A stretch of 64,000 nt of DNA from Gammaproteobacteria bacterium (GCA_013288135.1 JABDCL010000002.1:142956-206955), one strand, 5' to 3'. Shown: positions 1-9,308, counted from the first letter of the stretch. Numbers and translations are program-made. The notes: generated from the sequence alone by a model not told the origin.

Positions 1-588
1 AAATGAATAAATATTTGTTTCTGGGACAACAAAATTCACAACAAAAAATAAAGCAACAACATAAAGTAGCATTAAAAAAAACTCCAATTTCCATCCCACT
101 AAATATTGAATATATCCACCTATAATCGGAGCAATGGCAGGCACCACTGCCAAACCCATTCCAACATAAGAAAGTGCTTTTGCCAATTCAGATCCTGAAT
201 ATGTATCTCTCATCATTGCTCTTGAAATACATGTCGCTGCACCTGCACCACATCCTTGAGCAAATCTACCTATAAGAAATAGCAAAAATGTTTTACTGGT
301 TATACATAATAAGCAACCCGCAGAAAAAATTACAAACCCAAATAGTATCGTTCTTTTTCTGCCTATATAATCTGATAAAGGTCCATAGATTAACTGTGAT
401 AAACCCAACCCCATAAAAAAAATTGAAATCGTCCATTTGATTGCATCATCAGATACTCTAAAAAAGGTACTCATATCAGGCAAGGCAGCAATATACATAT
501 CTGAAGCAATACCAGAAATTGCACTTACACATAAAAGTATTGTAATAAAAGCTCGGTTTTTTGTCTTAGAATAAGAATATTTTATCAT
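1..588 (-). CDS. Bcr/CflA-type MFS exporter, partial (C-terminus outside window)
   Basis: The reading frame starts at the ATG at 588-586 and runs off the left edge, giving about 196 N-terminal residues. Translation by eye gives a first membrane helix with ASDMYIAALPDM, typical of Bcr/CflA drug-efflux transporters, then the MFS motif A GPLSDYIGRKR between helices 2 and 3. Several more hydrophobic helices follow. It would be a 12-helix inner-membrane proton antiporter. The gene begins 1 nt after the stop of the ATP-grasp gene, so it is probably the last gene of the 6807-to-1 operon and may export that pathway's product. The family is firm from motifs; the substrate is unknown. Confidence 0.85.
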   Translation of the reverse strand, partial: MIKYSYSKTKNRAFITILLCVSAISGIASDMYIAALPDMSTFFRVSDDAIKWTISIFFMGLGLSQLIYGPLSDYIGRKRTILFGFVIFSAGCLLCITSKTFLLFLIGRFAQGCGAGAATCISRAMMRDTYSGSELAKALSYVGMGLAVVPAIAPIIGGYIQYLVGWKLEFFLMLLYVVALFFVVNFVVPETNIYSF

Positions 589-589
589 G

Positions 590-1807
590 TTAAAATACTG
601 GTTTTAAAGGGCCACAGTCAGTTAATACAGAAATCAAGTCTATCTCTCTTGTAACATCATCTGGTTTTCCAGTTAAAATCCCTACCCAAGATCGATTATC
701 ATTGCCAGCAGGTTTTAAACGTTTCCCTGGATCAACAACTTGAACATGATCACTTTTAATGTTTTCGGGAAGATTAAGTTTTAAAAATGTTGCGTCTTTA
801 TTAACACTGTAATAAATTGAAAGTGTATTGGATTTCTCTTTAGGATAAAATTGAGAATGGTATTCCTTATCTCCAAAAAAAGTAACATCAATAACATGCG
901 CATAAATCTCTTCGACTTTCTTCCCAGTAGCAAGTGCTACTTGCAAGGCAACACTAGCACCCCCAATACGACCAAAATTAGCATCAATTAAAAATGCTTT
1001 CTTTCCATCAAATATAGCTTCAGAATGCAAATATCCATTTTTATAACCCGAAGTTTTGATAAGATCCTCAACAATTCTTTTTAATATTAAAAATACTTCA
1101 GGATTTCTTTCGTCGACTGGAAATATATTTTGAGATTCAGTGTATTTTATTCTCATGCGCTGGGACATACCTATAGTATTAATTTTCCCATTAGTTACAA
1201 AGCCCTCCAAACTATAAAGAATTCCATCAATAACAGGTTGTGCCACCCAATCTTGATCAATTACATTAACCTGTTTTTCTTTTCTCATCAGTTCACCTAT
1301 GTTATTAATTTCTTCTTCTTTTTTAATTTCAAATAAGCCTTTTGCACCTGCCGACATTGAAGGTTTAAATACCAAGGCGTTAGAGACCTTCAGCATGTTG
1401 TTTAAATCATGATATGGAATAGAAGTTCTGTTGAAAATAATAGATGGTGGACTATCCTCTGCAATTAAACGAATTACTTCAGCTTTATTATTCAGTTTTA
1501 ATAATGAGGGATCCATCCCTTTTACACCCAGTAACATTGCTGCTTTACAAGCCTGCGTAATAAACCTATCTGCAGTAGAAATAATACCAAGAATATCTCC
1601 TATTTTATTTTGTTGAATACAGTTAATAATATTATCTACAGTAGATGCGTTAACTTCATAGTATCCTTGTTTTTCTAAAAAACTTTTCTGATCTCCGGCA
1701 TATTCATTAATGGAACAAAATATTATTGGAATATAGCCTAGAATTTTAACTGCTTTAATGATATAAAGCATACTGGATCCCGGCTCTATAATGATAATTT
1801 TTTTCAT
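590..1807 (-). CDS. ATP-grasp domain carboxylate-amine ligase-like protein
   Basis: About 405 aa. The N-terminal third (MKKIIIIEPGSS) is a Rossmann-like pre-ATP-grasp fold. The ATP-grasp core follows: FKPSMSAGAKG around residue 147 (ATP-binding lysine and loop), a conserved Glu in SLEGF near 201, and HSEAIF plus DANFGRIGG near 264-283 (metal ligands). Such enzymes join a carboxylate to an amine or thiol through an acyl-phosphate. I prefer the ATG at 1807 because GGAA lies 11 nt upstream; the longer frame would need a TTG at 1822 with no clear ribosome site. It sits in an operon of sugar or cyclitol-like redox enzymes, so it may append an amino acid to a small molecule. The substrate is not predictable. 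Confidence 0.8.
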   Translation of the reverse strand: MKKIIIIEPGSSMLYIIKAVKILGYIPIIFCSINEYAGDQKSFLEKQGYYEVNASTVDNIINCIQQNKIGDILGIISTADRFITQACKAAMLLGVKGMDPSLLKLNNKAEVIRLIAEDSPPSIIFNRTSIPYHDLNNMLKVSNALVFKPSMSAGAKGLFEIKKEEEINNIGELMRKEKQVNVIDQDWVAQPVIDGILYSLEGFVTNGKINTIGMSQRMRIKYTESQNIFPVDERNPEVFLILKRIVEDLIKTSGYKNGYLHSEAIFDGKKAFLIDANFGRIGGASVALQVALATGKKVEEIYAHVIDVTFFGDKEYHSQFYPKEKSNTLSIYYSVNKDATFLKLNLPENIKSDHVQVVDPGKRLKPAGNDNRSWVGILTGKPDDVTREIDLISVLTDCGPLKPVF

Positions 1808-1831
1808 AATTAATATTTCCAAAATTATTTT

Positions 1832-2800
1832 TTAACTTACGTTTAAATCAACAATTACCTTTTCTATCGCTTCTATAGTTTCAATATTTAAACCAACGGA
1901 TTTTTTTATACAATGCTTTTTCTCCGGATTGAGTACTTTTATACCAAAATATATGTTCTTGTTTAACCATTCCAATGTTTTTCGAATTTCTTGATATCCA
2001 AGCAGACTATCCTCCTCCAGATAAAGGCCTTTAATAATTTTTTTGGGAGGCATATGAGTATCTTTCCAAGAACCATATTTACTTTCAATATTATTCGTAC
2101 AGCCGGAAAAGAAAAATCCTTTCAAGAGATTATTTTTCATAGCCAGCTGGATATGTTTTAAAGGCCCTTCAGAAGAACGACATTCTATTGCAGATCTTGC
2201 CCAATTTAATACAAGCCCATAATCTACAGTTTCACCAATAACTTCTATTTCCTCCTCAAGAGACAGAAAACCTTTATCAGGAATTTGCCCTGGAACATAG
2301 GCGTCACAATGCTCTAAATTTAATTGGATATTATTCCAATTCATAGCACTTATTTCATCAAGGGAGCGTTTGAGCGAGCACTTGTTGCCTCTAATCACTT
2401 TATCATCATTTTTTGGTGATGAATGGAGATGAACTGCGGTAACAACATTTTTCCCAAACATCTCATTTAGCAGATGAATATACTCATTCATCTCTTTTAC
2501 TAAAGCAACAGCTAAAATTCTATCCTTTTCACTCATTGATGCAAGACCAAAATAAGGGTTTACCTTAGATTCTTGCATGAGTGCAGGCAAAATTGTAATG
2601 ATCATCGACCAATGCTCAGGAATAGCCTCTCTTAACCAAGAAAGCGGGTATTTTTCTGAATTAACAAAATAAGGATGTTCAATTCCAATAACTTTTGGAT
2701 TATTTGCTAATTCTTGGAAATATTTTTTTTCTTCGAAGGGATCCCATTCATAGAAAGATGGAGAAGTTGCATATGCGGAAACAAAATAATGGTTTTTCAT
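1832..2800 (-). CDS. DUF4862 family TIM-barrel protein
   Basis: 322 aa. The start YFVSAYATSPSFYEWD, the GIEHPYF segment, ITILPALMQ, NPYFGLAS, and a central AVHLHSSP followed by NLEHCDA match my memory of DUF4862. That family has a xylose-isomerase-like TIM-barrel pattern with His and Glu residues at strand ends, and its members are often found near sugar oxidoreductases. No reaction is established. The gene lies 7 nt before the end of the upstream oxidoreductase and 24 nt before the ATP-grasp gene, consistent with one transcript. A role as an isomerase or epimerase for a cyclic polyol is inference from the fold and the dehydrogenase neighbours. Confidence 0.75.
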   Translation of the reverse strand: MKNHYFVSAYATSPSFYEWDPFEEKKYFQELANNPKVIGIEHPYFVNSEKYPLSWLREAIPEHWSMIITILPALMQESKVNPYFGLASMSEKDRILAVALVKEMNEYIHLLNEMFGKNVVTAVHLHSSPKNDDKVIRGNKCSLKRSLDEISAMNWNNIQLNLEHCDAYVPGQIPDKGFLSLEEEIEVIGETVDYGLVLNWARSAIECRSSEGPLKHIQLAMKNNLLKGFFFSGCTNNIESKYGSWKDTHMPPKKIIKGLYLEEDSLLGYQEIRKTLEWLNKNIYFGIKVLNPEKKHCIKKSVGLNIETIEAIEKVIVDLNVS

Positions 2801-2807
2801 ATAATAC

Positions 2808-3854
2808 CTATTTAATCATTAAGGTTTGATTATAAATATTAAAAATGTCATTCATGATATGTAAAGATAGATCAACATTGGGTAATGTTGGTTTATCAGA
2901 AGTTACAAATTCAAAAAGCATTTTACGAAAAGGTTCTTTGCGATCCTCAATTTTCAAATTTTGAACTTTGGATTCAGAAATAGAATTGATTTTTATTTGA
3001 GTTTCTTTATAAAGTGTATTGGTTGAAAACCCCACAGATGTTAATACGCCCAAGGTAGCTTGGCTGCCAAAAACCTTAATTTCTGCATAATCATTTTCAA
3101 TATTACTTGCCCAGGAAAGATTTAAGGACAAAGCCATATCATCATATATTAACAATGAAAACAAACTATCTTCAACATCACTATCATTCTTATAACTTGC
3201 TTCGTTATTTTTATGCCAATTGGCATAAGCATCACCAGAATTTAAAAACAAATCTGAAGCAGAACTCAAACTGTGTTTTATTTTCCTTTTTCCAAAAAAC
3301 CAATAAAATAAATCTAGTAAATGAGGCCCCATATCAATTAAAACCCCACCTCCAGAGTATTTTTTTTTGGTAAACCATGATGCACCGGGAGTACCACGAC
3401 GTTTTAACCAATTTATTTCAACCCGGTAAACATCCCCTAACAGGTTTGATGAAATTATTTGCTTTATTGTCTGAATGTCATTCCTATATCGAAAAGGAGA
3501 ACTCACAAAAATAGATGAATTGATTTTACTATTACTTTTGTTTAGATTACTCAATTCTTCTAAATTAATACAAATGGGCTTTTCTACTAAAACTCTTACG
3601 CCCTCTTCTAAAAAGGTTAACAGATTTTCATAATGCAAATAATTCGGTGTTAAAATACACACTATTTCATACTTTAAATTTTTCTGTTCGCCTTTGGATA
3701 TAACTTTCACCTTTGAATATTGAATAAATCGTTTTTTTGTACTTTCAACATCCAAATCAAGAATATAGATAATTTTAATCTGTGCTAATAAACTTAAAAA
3801 TGGTACATAAACCATTTCTGCTACCCATCCAGCGCCCATTAATAGTACGTTCAT
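2808..3854 (-). CDS. Gfo/Idh/MocA family NAD(P)-dependent oxidoreductase
   Basis: 348 aa. The N-terminus VLLMGAGWVAEM is a Rossmann dinucleotide-binding loop. VEKPICINL near residue 92 is the family EKP motif, whose lysine is catalytic. GGGVLIDMGPHLLDLFYWFFG near residue 170 is the conserved active-site helix with its histidine. The family oxidises or reduces hydroxyl groups of sugars, inositols and related cyclic polyols. It belongs to the minus-strand cluster and starts 21 nt after the stop of the first zinc dehydrogenase. The family call is firm; the substrate is unknown. Confidence 0.88.
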   Translation of the reverse strand: MNVLLMGAGWVAEMVYVPFLSLLAQIKIIYILDLDVESTKKRFIQYSKVKVISKGEQKNLKYEIVCILTPNYLHYENLLTFLEEGVRVLVEKPICINLEELSNLNKSNSKINSSIFVSSPFRYRNDIQTIKQIISSNLLGDVYRVEINWLKRRGTPGASWFTKKKYSGGGVLIDMGPHLLDLFYWFFGKRKIKHSLSSASDLFLNSGDAYANWHKNNEASYKNDSDVEDSLFSLLIYDDMALSLNLSWASNIENDYAEIKVFGSQATLGVLTSVGFSTNTLYKETQIKINSISESKVQNLKIEDRKEPFRKMLFEFVTSDKPTLPNVDLSLHIMNDIFNIYNQTLMIK

Positions 3855-3875
3855 TAATTACGCTCCAAAAGAATT

Positions 3876-4976
3876 TTATAAATCATTTTGAACCACCACC
3901 TTCATTTGCTTAGTATGATCAATATTAAGAATATCTTTAACTTGACTAAGAAAGATCTTACTTGTAATAATTCTAAGTGCATCTAATGAATGCTGAGATA
4001 ATAACCTAAATACTTTAATATAGGTAAAAGGATTTGCTAAAACGAATCCAATTAAATCCAATTCCTTACGACAAATCCAAGATGGATCTATTTCTGCACT
4101 TTCATGTTGAATATAATTACCTAATTCAATCACTCGGCCTGCTTTTCTGACAGCAACAAGAGATGCTACAAATGCAGAGGTCGTTCCACCACATTCAAAT
4201 ACTAAATCAAAGTCTTGTATAGGAGATTCTTTTGAAATGTAATGATCAATTTTGTTTGAATCTTCAACAGGTAAATAGATAGCTGGAAGTTTTAAGTTAT
4301 CAGAAAAGAATTCACATCTCCATTGAGATATGTCAAAACCAACAACATCGGCCCCTAAGGTATTTAAAACATACGCAACTAAATAACCAATCGGCCCAAC
4401 TCCAACGACTGCAGCTCTAGCTGCAATCACTGAACCTAAATCTTTATCTGGTCTTGTTCCAGATAAAGCACGATCAACAGCTCTCACCGCAATAGCCAAT
4501 GGTTCAGCAAGAACGGCGATATCATTTGGAATATGATCCGGTACCCTAACAAGCCAGGCACCATCCATAAGCTCAATATGGGAAGAAAAACCACCTGCAA
4601 CAAAAAAATCTTCTTTTAAAAAAATACCCCATCCATGTGCAGTACGATGTTTACATAAATTACCCTGAGCTGTTTGACTCAAACAATGGTGACATTCTCC
4701 ACAGTTTTTACCAGGAACAACAATTACTCTATCACCAACGGAAAGTTTTTCACCACCTACAACTTTATGGTTACTACCTAGATGTACAATTTCAGCTAAT
4801 ATTTCATGTCCAAGTGAAATATTATTTACTTTCAATTCCTCAATTGTATGTTTATCAGTCCCACAAAACCCGCAGGACATAATTTTTACTACTGTACGTT
4901 GATCAAAATAAATAGGTTTTTCAATATAATTAAATTGACTTCCCTGCCAAACTGCATATTTACTCAATATATTCAT
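3876..4976 (-). CDS. Zinc-dependent medium-chain dehydrogenase
   Basis: 366 aa. CGFCGTDKH supplies the catalytic-zinc cysteine and GHE the second ligand. The structural-zinc lobe is present as GKNCGECHHC followed by a fourth cysteine in GNLC. A Rossmann segment AAVVGVGPIGYLVA begins near residue 188. It is a paralogue of the dehydrogenase at 5698-6807, sharing its overall layout and many identical motifs. The pair recalls cyclitol or aminocyclitol dehydrogenases, but that is only family resemblance. It sits 30 nt downstream of the FAH-family gene in the same operon. Confidence 0.88.
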   Translation of the reverse strand: MNILSKYAVWQGSQFNYIEKPIYFDQRTVVKIMSCGFCGTDKHTIEELKVNNISLGHEILAEIVHLGSNHKVVGGEKLSVGDRVIVVPGKNCGECHHCLSQTAQGNLCKHRTAHGWGIFLKEDFFVAGGFSSHIELMDGAWLVRVPDHIPNDIAVLAEPLAIAVRAVDRALSGTRPDKDLGSVIAARAAVVGVGPIGYLVAYVLNTLGADVVGFDISQWRCEFFSDNLKLPAIYLPVEDSNKIDHYISKESPIQDFDLVFECGGTTSAFVASLVAVRKAGRVIELGNYIQHESAEIDPSWICRKELDLIGFVLANPFTYIKVFRLLSQHSLDALRIITSKIFLSQVKDILNIDHTKQMKVVVQNDL

Positions 4977-5006
4977 ATTTTCTCTCTTCTCTCATAGGTA
5001 AAATAA

Positions 5007-5684
5007 TCACTGGATGTTAAAATTAATTGTATCAAGGCCCTCAACCCCACCCTCAAGGATGTCTCCCTTTTCTACCATACCAACCCCATCTGGCGTCCCT
5101 GTAAAGATTAAATCTCCAGGCAAGATCCCAAAACTTGACGATACTAAAGCAATAATTTCTGGAACAGACCAAAGCATTTGGCCAAGGTTTCCATCCTGTA
5201 CCAAAAAATTATTTTTCTTTAACCATATTCTATTATTATTCAATAAAAAATCTTTTTTAGGAATTATTTTTGAACAAGGCGCACAACCTAAAAAGGACTT
5301 ACCTTTATCCCACGGCCATCCTTGTTGTTTTGCAATCTCCTGAACATCATACTTTGTAAAATCAATACCGGTTGCATAGCCATAAATATATTTATCTGCT
5401 TCTTGAGGAGAAATATGTCGTCCTTCTTTCCCAATAGCAACCACAAGCTCGATTTCATAACGAAGTTGATTACTGTCCTTAGGATATGTTACTCCTTCTT
5501 CTGCAGGAGATAGCAAATAAGCGTCTTTCATGAAAAGAACTACCTTTTTATCGTCCTTTTTCTCTGAGTTAATATCTTTTGAGTAATTACGACCAATACC
5601 AAAAATTCTGGTAACAGGAAAAACCGCTTCCTCTCCCTTTACTTTAAGTTGTGGGATCTTTGAACAAGAAATCACGTATTTCAT
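5007..5684 (-). CDS. Fumarylacetoacetate hydrolase (FAH) family protein
   Basis: 225 aa, the length of single-domain FAH enzymes. The start of the fold is FGIGRNYSKD. RYEIELVVAIG supplies the metal-binding glutamates, GYATGIDFT the aspartate, DKGKSFLGCAP the conserved lysine, and IFTGTPDGVGM the family signature near the C-terminus. Members hydrolyse or decarboxylate acyl-pyruvate and related beta-diketo acids. Lying between two paralogous zinc dehydrogenases, it may act on an oxidised ring-opened intermediate; that is inference. The upstream gene ends 13 nt away. Confidence 0.88.
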   Translation of the reverse strand: MKYVISCSKIPQLKVKGEEAVFPVTRIFGIGRNYSKDINSEKKDDKKVVLFMKDAYLLSPAEEGVTYPKDSNQLRYEIELVVAIGKEGRHISPQEADKYIYGYATGIDFTKYDVQEIAKQQGWPWDKGKSFLGCAPCSKIIPKKDFLLNNNRIWLKKNNFLVQDGNLGQMLWSVPEIIALVSSSFGILPGDLIFTGTPDGVGMVEKGDILEGGVEGLDTINFNIQ

Positions 5685-5697
5685 AATATATTTCTCC

Positions 5698-6807
5698 TTA
5701 ATTTAAAGTGGTATTTACATGAATTTTAAGAAACTGATTTTTATCAACAATCTTAAACAAATCATTCATAGAGCTTAAAGAAAGATGATGTGTTGTGAGT
5801 CGCGCCAAATCATAATGTTTAAACTTACGTAAAAGTCTTAATACTTTATTGTATGTAAAAACTGGAGATAATGCAGAACCATAAATTTCCAATTCTTTTT
5901 TACAAATATCTGCAGGGTTAATAAAACTTTTTGTCCCAGGAGCAAAAGCACCAACTTCAACAATACGTCCACCGCGTTTTGCAATTTTAATACATAACTC
6001 TAAACCACGAGGATTTCCTGTGCAGTCAATCACCAGATCGAATTCTAAATCCAACTTACTTTTTAAAAAAGAATATATATCTTCTGTTTTCCCTTCAGGA
6101 ATAGAAACTGTTTTAAATTTAAAAATATCTCCTACAAGTTGTGATTTCCATTCATTCAGATCAAAACCTATTATTTCTGCACCTAAACTTTTTAATACAA
6201 ATGTAGTAGCACAACCAATAGGACCCAATCCAACAACTGCAGCCCGCATGGCAACACCTGGACCAAATTCAAACTCTTGCTTAGAACCCCCAATACCACG
6301 TTCAACAGCTTTAGTGGCAATGGCCACAGGTTCTGCAAACATAGCTTCATCAAAAGTAAGGTCATCTTCAATTTTTACCACCCATAAATCATCTACGAGC
6401 TCCATATAGTTTGAAAATCCACCTATTGGGAAAAAAGCTTCATTAGAATATTTGGCAAAACCATGAGAACGACGTGAATTGCACATATGTTCATGACCAG
6501 CATAGCTTGTACATATTGCACATTCCATACAAGGCACCCCAGGTGTGACAATAACCTTATCATTGAGCTTGATTTCATGCCCTCCAACCGAATTTGTATT
6601 ATTGCCTACCCTAACAATTTCACCAAAGATTTCATGTCCAAAACTTCTTTCATTAAAGGCTGGAAGATCCATAAGATGTCGATCAGTACCACATAATCCT
6701 GAACCTAAAACACGGACGATTGTTGAATTAGAGTAGTGAATCTTGGTTTCTCTTAAATCAAATTCTTTCCCAGTCCATATTGATGCACACATGTTACTTG
6801 TATTCAT
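5698..6807 (-). CDS. Zinc-dependent medium-chain dehydrogenase (paralogue)
   Basis: 369 aa. It has GLCGTDRHLMD and GHEIFGE (catalytic zinc), VPCMECAIC plus a cysteine in HEHMC (structural zinc), and AAVVGLGPIGCATTF (NAD-binding loop). It matches the 3876-4976 enzyme along its length, pointing to an old duplication with divergence toward two successive oxidations. It is the first gene of the metabolic block and is preceded by only 48 bp after the zeta-like kinase gene. It may therefore share the promoter upstream of 9017 or use a weak internal one. Confidence 0.87.
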   Translation of the reverse strand: MNTSNMCASIWTGKEFDLRETKIHYSNSTIVRVLGSGLCGTDRHLMDLPAFNERSFGHEIFGEIVRVGNNTNSVGGHEIKLNDKVIVTPGVPCMECAICTSYAGHEHMCNSRRSHGFAKYSNEAFFPIGGFSNYMELVDDLWVVKIEDDLTFDEAMFAEPVAIATKAVERGIGGSKQEFEFGPGVAMRAAVVGLGPIGCATTFVLKSLGAEIIGFDLNEWKSQLVGDIFKFKTVSIPEGKTEDIYSFLKSKLDLEFDLVIDCTGNPRGLELCIKIAKRGGRIVEVGAFAPGTKSFINPADICKKELEIYGSALSPVFTYNKVLRLLRKFKHYDLARLTTHHLSLSSMNDLFKIVDKNQFLKIHVNTTLN

Positions 6808-6855
6808 TTTTTATCTCCATATCTCTTATTTAAACAAAGTCCATTTACATTGAGC

Positions 6856-8499
6856 CTATTGAACAGAGTCTATCAGCGTTAACACTTTTGCATTTGCCAT
6901 TTTAATTCTCTTATTCTCAACAGTGAAATTCTCTAATTTGTTAATTTTATAGAATATTGCTAACCTTATCATCGTTTGCTCTATTTGTTCATCAGCATCA
7001 GGCGGACAGTGATTGTATAGAGTCTCTAAAGAAGTTGCATTTATATTAAGAAATCTCTTTTTTAGAAAAAGATTGAATTTTCTCATATCTAATATATTTA
7101 ATTCTTTTGAACTTGTGTCTCCGAATGCAATTACAGATGGCGTAACCTTACGATCTATACGATCCATATCATTATCAATCACAGCAAACGCCAGATTATT
7201 ATCTTTATTTGTCTCAAGAGCACGTTCAAAATAAGTGCCAAATACTTTATGTTGCGCTATTAAAATATTGGGTTCCAAAAATTTATCTTTATCCGAAATT
7301 TTGTCTGGAGATTTAGCACGCGCAAAAGCTCGCTGCAATGCTTTTTCCATGGGAAGATAAACGAAATAAAGATAAGTTGGTTCTTTAGATTTTACGTTTT
7401 TTGCAATTGCGTCCTCGACAATTGGAAGGTCTTTTAAAACGGCCATTTCAAAAATAGAATTTGGCATGCCCATATTTTTATCAAAAACATTTTGATAGAC
7501 TCTTTTCACGGTTTTATAAAGGATTGTCGCAGACTCATCAATCGATATTCGTGTGATCGCACCCATCTTTCTAATTGAGTCATGGGGAGAAGATAATAAT
7601 AGCCTATTAAAATTATCTTTTGTAATAGTTGCAAAGCCACTCTGCTTAAAACGATTAGCAATTTTTGATGTTAAAGTACTTTTTCCAGAACCAGGTGCCC
7701 CTACAATGATAACAAGATCATGTCCTTCATTTGAAGAATACAACAGAGGCTCATACTCTTTTTCAGAGAGTTTACTCAAAAGATACTCTACATGTGTACA
7801 AATTACATTATCAATTTTTTCTGAATTATTATAAAGTTCGTCAGTCGCCAGCTTAATTACAAGTTCTTCAATGGTGTCGCTCACATAATATACACCAGGG
7901 GTATATTCTCCGGCTTTTATCCTGTTTATAACCAAATTATATATTTCTTGTGTTTTTTTAGCTATTTGTGTATCGGGTAAAGTTCTATTTTCTTTAATGT
8001 TTTTTATGATGTATACAACATCTTCATGAATTCGAGTCCTTTCATTCCCAACATGATCAAGAATATCTTGTGAAGCAGGAAAAATGTGTTCTTTATATAT
8101 ATGATTTACCAACTGTTCGAATTGGCCATCATCACTAACCTTCGCTAAAAAATTCAAATACGCAGCAGTCCAATGAAGTAATAATCTATTTGGTTTGTAC
8201 GACACTATTTTCCTTAACTCATTTTCCCCAATGGCCATGGCTAATTCGAGAATTTCATTGTGATTCTCCCTATAAACGTTATTTTTATTAAAAATTGTAA
8301 ATTCTTCTGCATTGATCCCACTTTTTGCTGCATCTATACTTGCCGGCAACTTGATAGAAAATGGATCACTAAACTTCGTAACATTGTCTTTAAATGAGTT
8401 ACTATTTTCTGCTAAAACCAACGATGTCATGTTCAACAAAGCAATCCAAAAAAGAAAATTTTTAACAGCTCTAAGCTTATGTATAGCCAAGTTAAACAT
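6856..8499 (-). CDS. Zeta-toxin-like kinase with N-terminal signal peptide
   Basis: 547 aa. Residues 1-30 form a plausible Sec signal (basic start, hydrophobic FLFWIALLNM, cleavage-like VLA/E). Residues 31-255 are helical and unrecognised. A P-loop kinase follows with VGAPGSGKST at 266-275, then TKDNFNRLL and conserved Arg/Lys blocks (RAFARAKSPDK) as in zeta toxins and related nucleotide kinases. Zeta toxins use ATP to phosphorylate UDP-N-acetylglucosamine, but the substrate here is unknown. No epsilon antitoxin gene is adjacent. An exported ATP-dependent kinase suggests delivery beyond the periplasm. The start is uncertain: the ribosome-like GAAGG abuts the ATG, and a TTG three codons later is better spaced. 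Confidence 0.7.
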   Translation of the reverse strand: MFNLAIHKLRAVKNFLFWIALLNMTSLVLAENSNSFKDNVTKFSDPFSIKLPASIDAAKSGINAEEFTIFNKNNVYRENHNEILELAMAIGENELRKIVSYKPNRLLLHWTAAYLNFLAKVSDDGQFEQLVNHIYKEHIFPASQDILDHVGNERTRIHEDVVYIIKNIKENRTLPDTQIAKKTQEIYNLVINRIKAGEYTPGVYYVSDTIEELVIKLATDELYNNSEKIDNVICTHVEYLLSKLSEKEYEPLLYSSNEGHDLVIIVGAPGSGKSTLTSKIANRFKQSGFATITKDNFNRLLLSSPHDSIRKMGAITRISIDESATILYKTVKRVYQNVFDKNMGMPNSIFEMAVLKDLPIVEDAIAKNVKSKEPTYLYFVYLPMEKALQRAFARAKSPDKISDKDKFLEPNILIAQHKVFGTYFERALETNKDNNLAFAVIDNDMDRIDRKVTPSVIAFGDTSSKELNILDMRKFNLFLKKRFLNINATSLETLYNHCPPDADEQIEQTMIRLAIFYKINKLENFTVENKRIKMANAKVLTLIDSVQ

Positions 8500-8537
8500 C
8501 CTTCAATCCAAAATAAGCAGATGTAAAATACATATCC

Positions 8538-9017
8538 TCAAAAGCCATATAATCCTCCTTCTAAGTAAGTATAGAAAAAATACTGCTTTTTCAATTGATA
8601 AATGACTGTTTCAAGTTTTTTAATGTCAATTGGTTTATTTAATACTTCTTCAATCCCAGAGCAAAAACAAAGTTTTCTAGTATCAACATCACTATGAGAT
8701 GTTAATGCAATCATTCTGACCTCTTTATGATTTTTATGGCCACGAAATTTGATCGCTACATCAGTCCCGCTGATCCCAGGCAATCCTATATCTAATAAAA
8801 TTAAATCATAATGATTTTCAATCATTAATAATGCTTCTTCACCACTAGAAGCAATATCAACTTGACAACCAAGATCAGTTAATATTTTATTGTGAATTAA
8901 CTGAATTAATTGATTGTCTTCTATCATTAAGACATTGACTTCTTTTTTCAAAAAATTCTCTTTGTTTATAGTTGGTTGAGACACCAAAGAGTCATCTGAG
9001 TACTTATTATTAATCAT
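8538..9017 (-). CDS. CheY-like response-regulator receiver domain protein
   Basis: 159 aa with one receiver domain and no output domain. About 28 N-terminal residues precede VLMIEDN (acidic pocket). LLDIGLPG carries the phospho-acceptor aspartate, ALTSH the switch threonine and LNKPI the conserved lysine, so all key residues are intact. The form resembles the stand-alone or C-terminal receiver of hybrid sensor kinases. No histidine kinase is encoded in the window. It is the first gene of the minus-strand run and is divergent from the LuxR-STAND gene across 291 bp. Confidence 0.88.
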   Translation of the reverse strand: MINNKYSDDSLVSQPTINKENFLKKEVNVLMIEDNQLIQLIHNKILTDLGCQVDIASSGEEALLMIENHYDLILLDIGLPGISGTDVAIKFRGHKNHKEVRMIALTSHSDVDTRKLCFCSGIEEVLNKPIDIKKLETVIYQLKKQYFFYTYLEGGLYGF

Positions 9018-9308
9018 AAAAATTCCTTTTACTAACCTTAATATTGAGGATAATATTCAAGAGAATTGCACTTAACTATCCTGCAAATATGCCTAAGGGT
9101 AAGGCTTAGGTAAAAATCCCCTAGCTTTTAAAGATAATTTAGAGATAAAATTGTTTAAATTTTCTTTAGTCAGATTAAGTTGATATAAAGTTATGGAGAA
9201 AACTCTATAAAGTTATATCTAAAGCAGGCAACATATATATCAAATAGAAAATGCTGTATTGGTATTGGAGGATGGGAAGCCAATTAAGTAAAACTATGAG
9301 ATGTCACT
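9018..9308. promoter_or_regulatory. Divergent intergenic region with inverted repeat
   Basis: The 291 bp separate the receiver gene (minus) from the LuxR-STAND gene (plus) and must hold both promoters. At 9092-9110 lies CCTAAG-N7-CTTAGG, an inverted repeat about 75 bp upstream of the receiver start, suited to a dimeric HTH regulator. The sequence is otherwise very AT-rich and I could not fix -35/-10 boxes with confidence. Binding by the neighbouring LuxR domain is inference. Confidence 0.5.

Noticed and set aside
6856..8499. Classical epsilon-zeta toxin-antitoxin pair
   Set aside because: No small antitoxin gene is adjacent, and the kinase carries a long extra N-terminus with a signal peptide.
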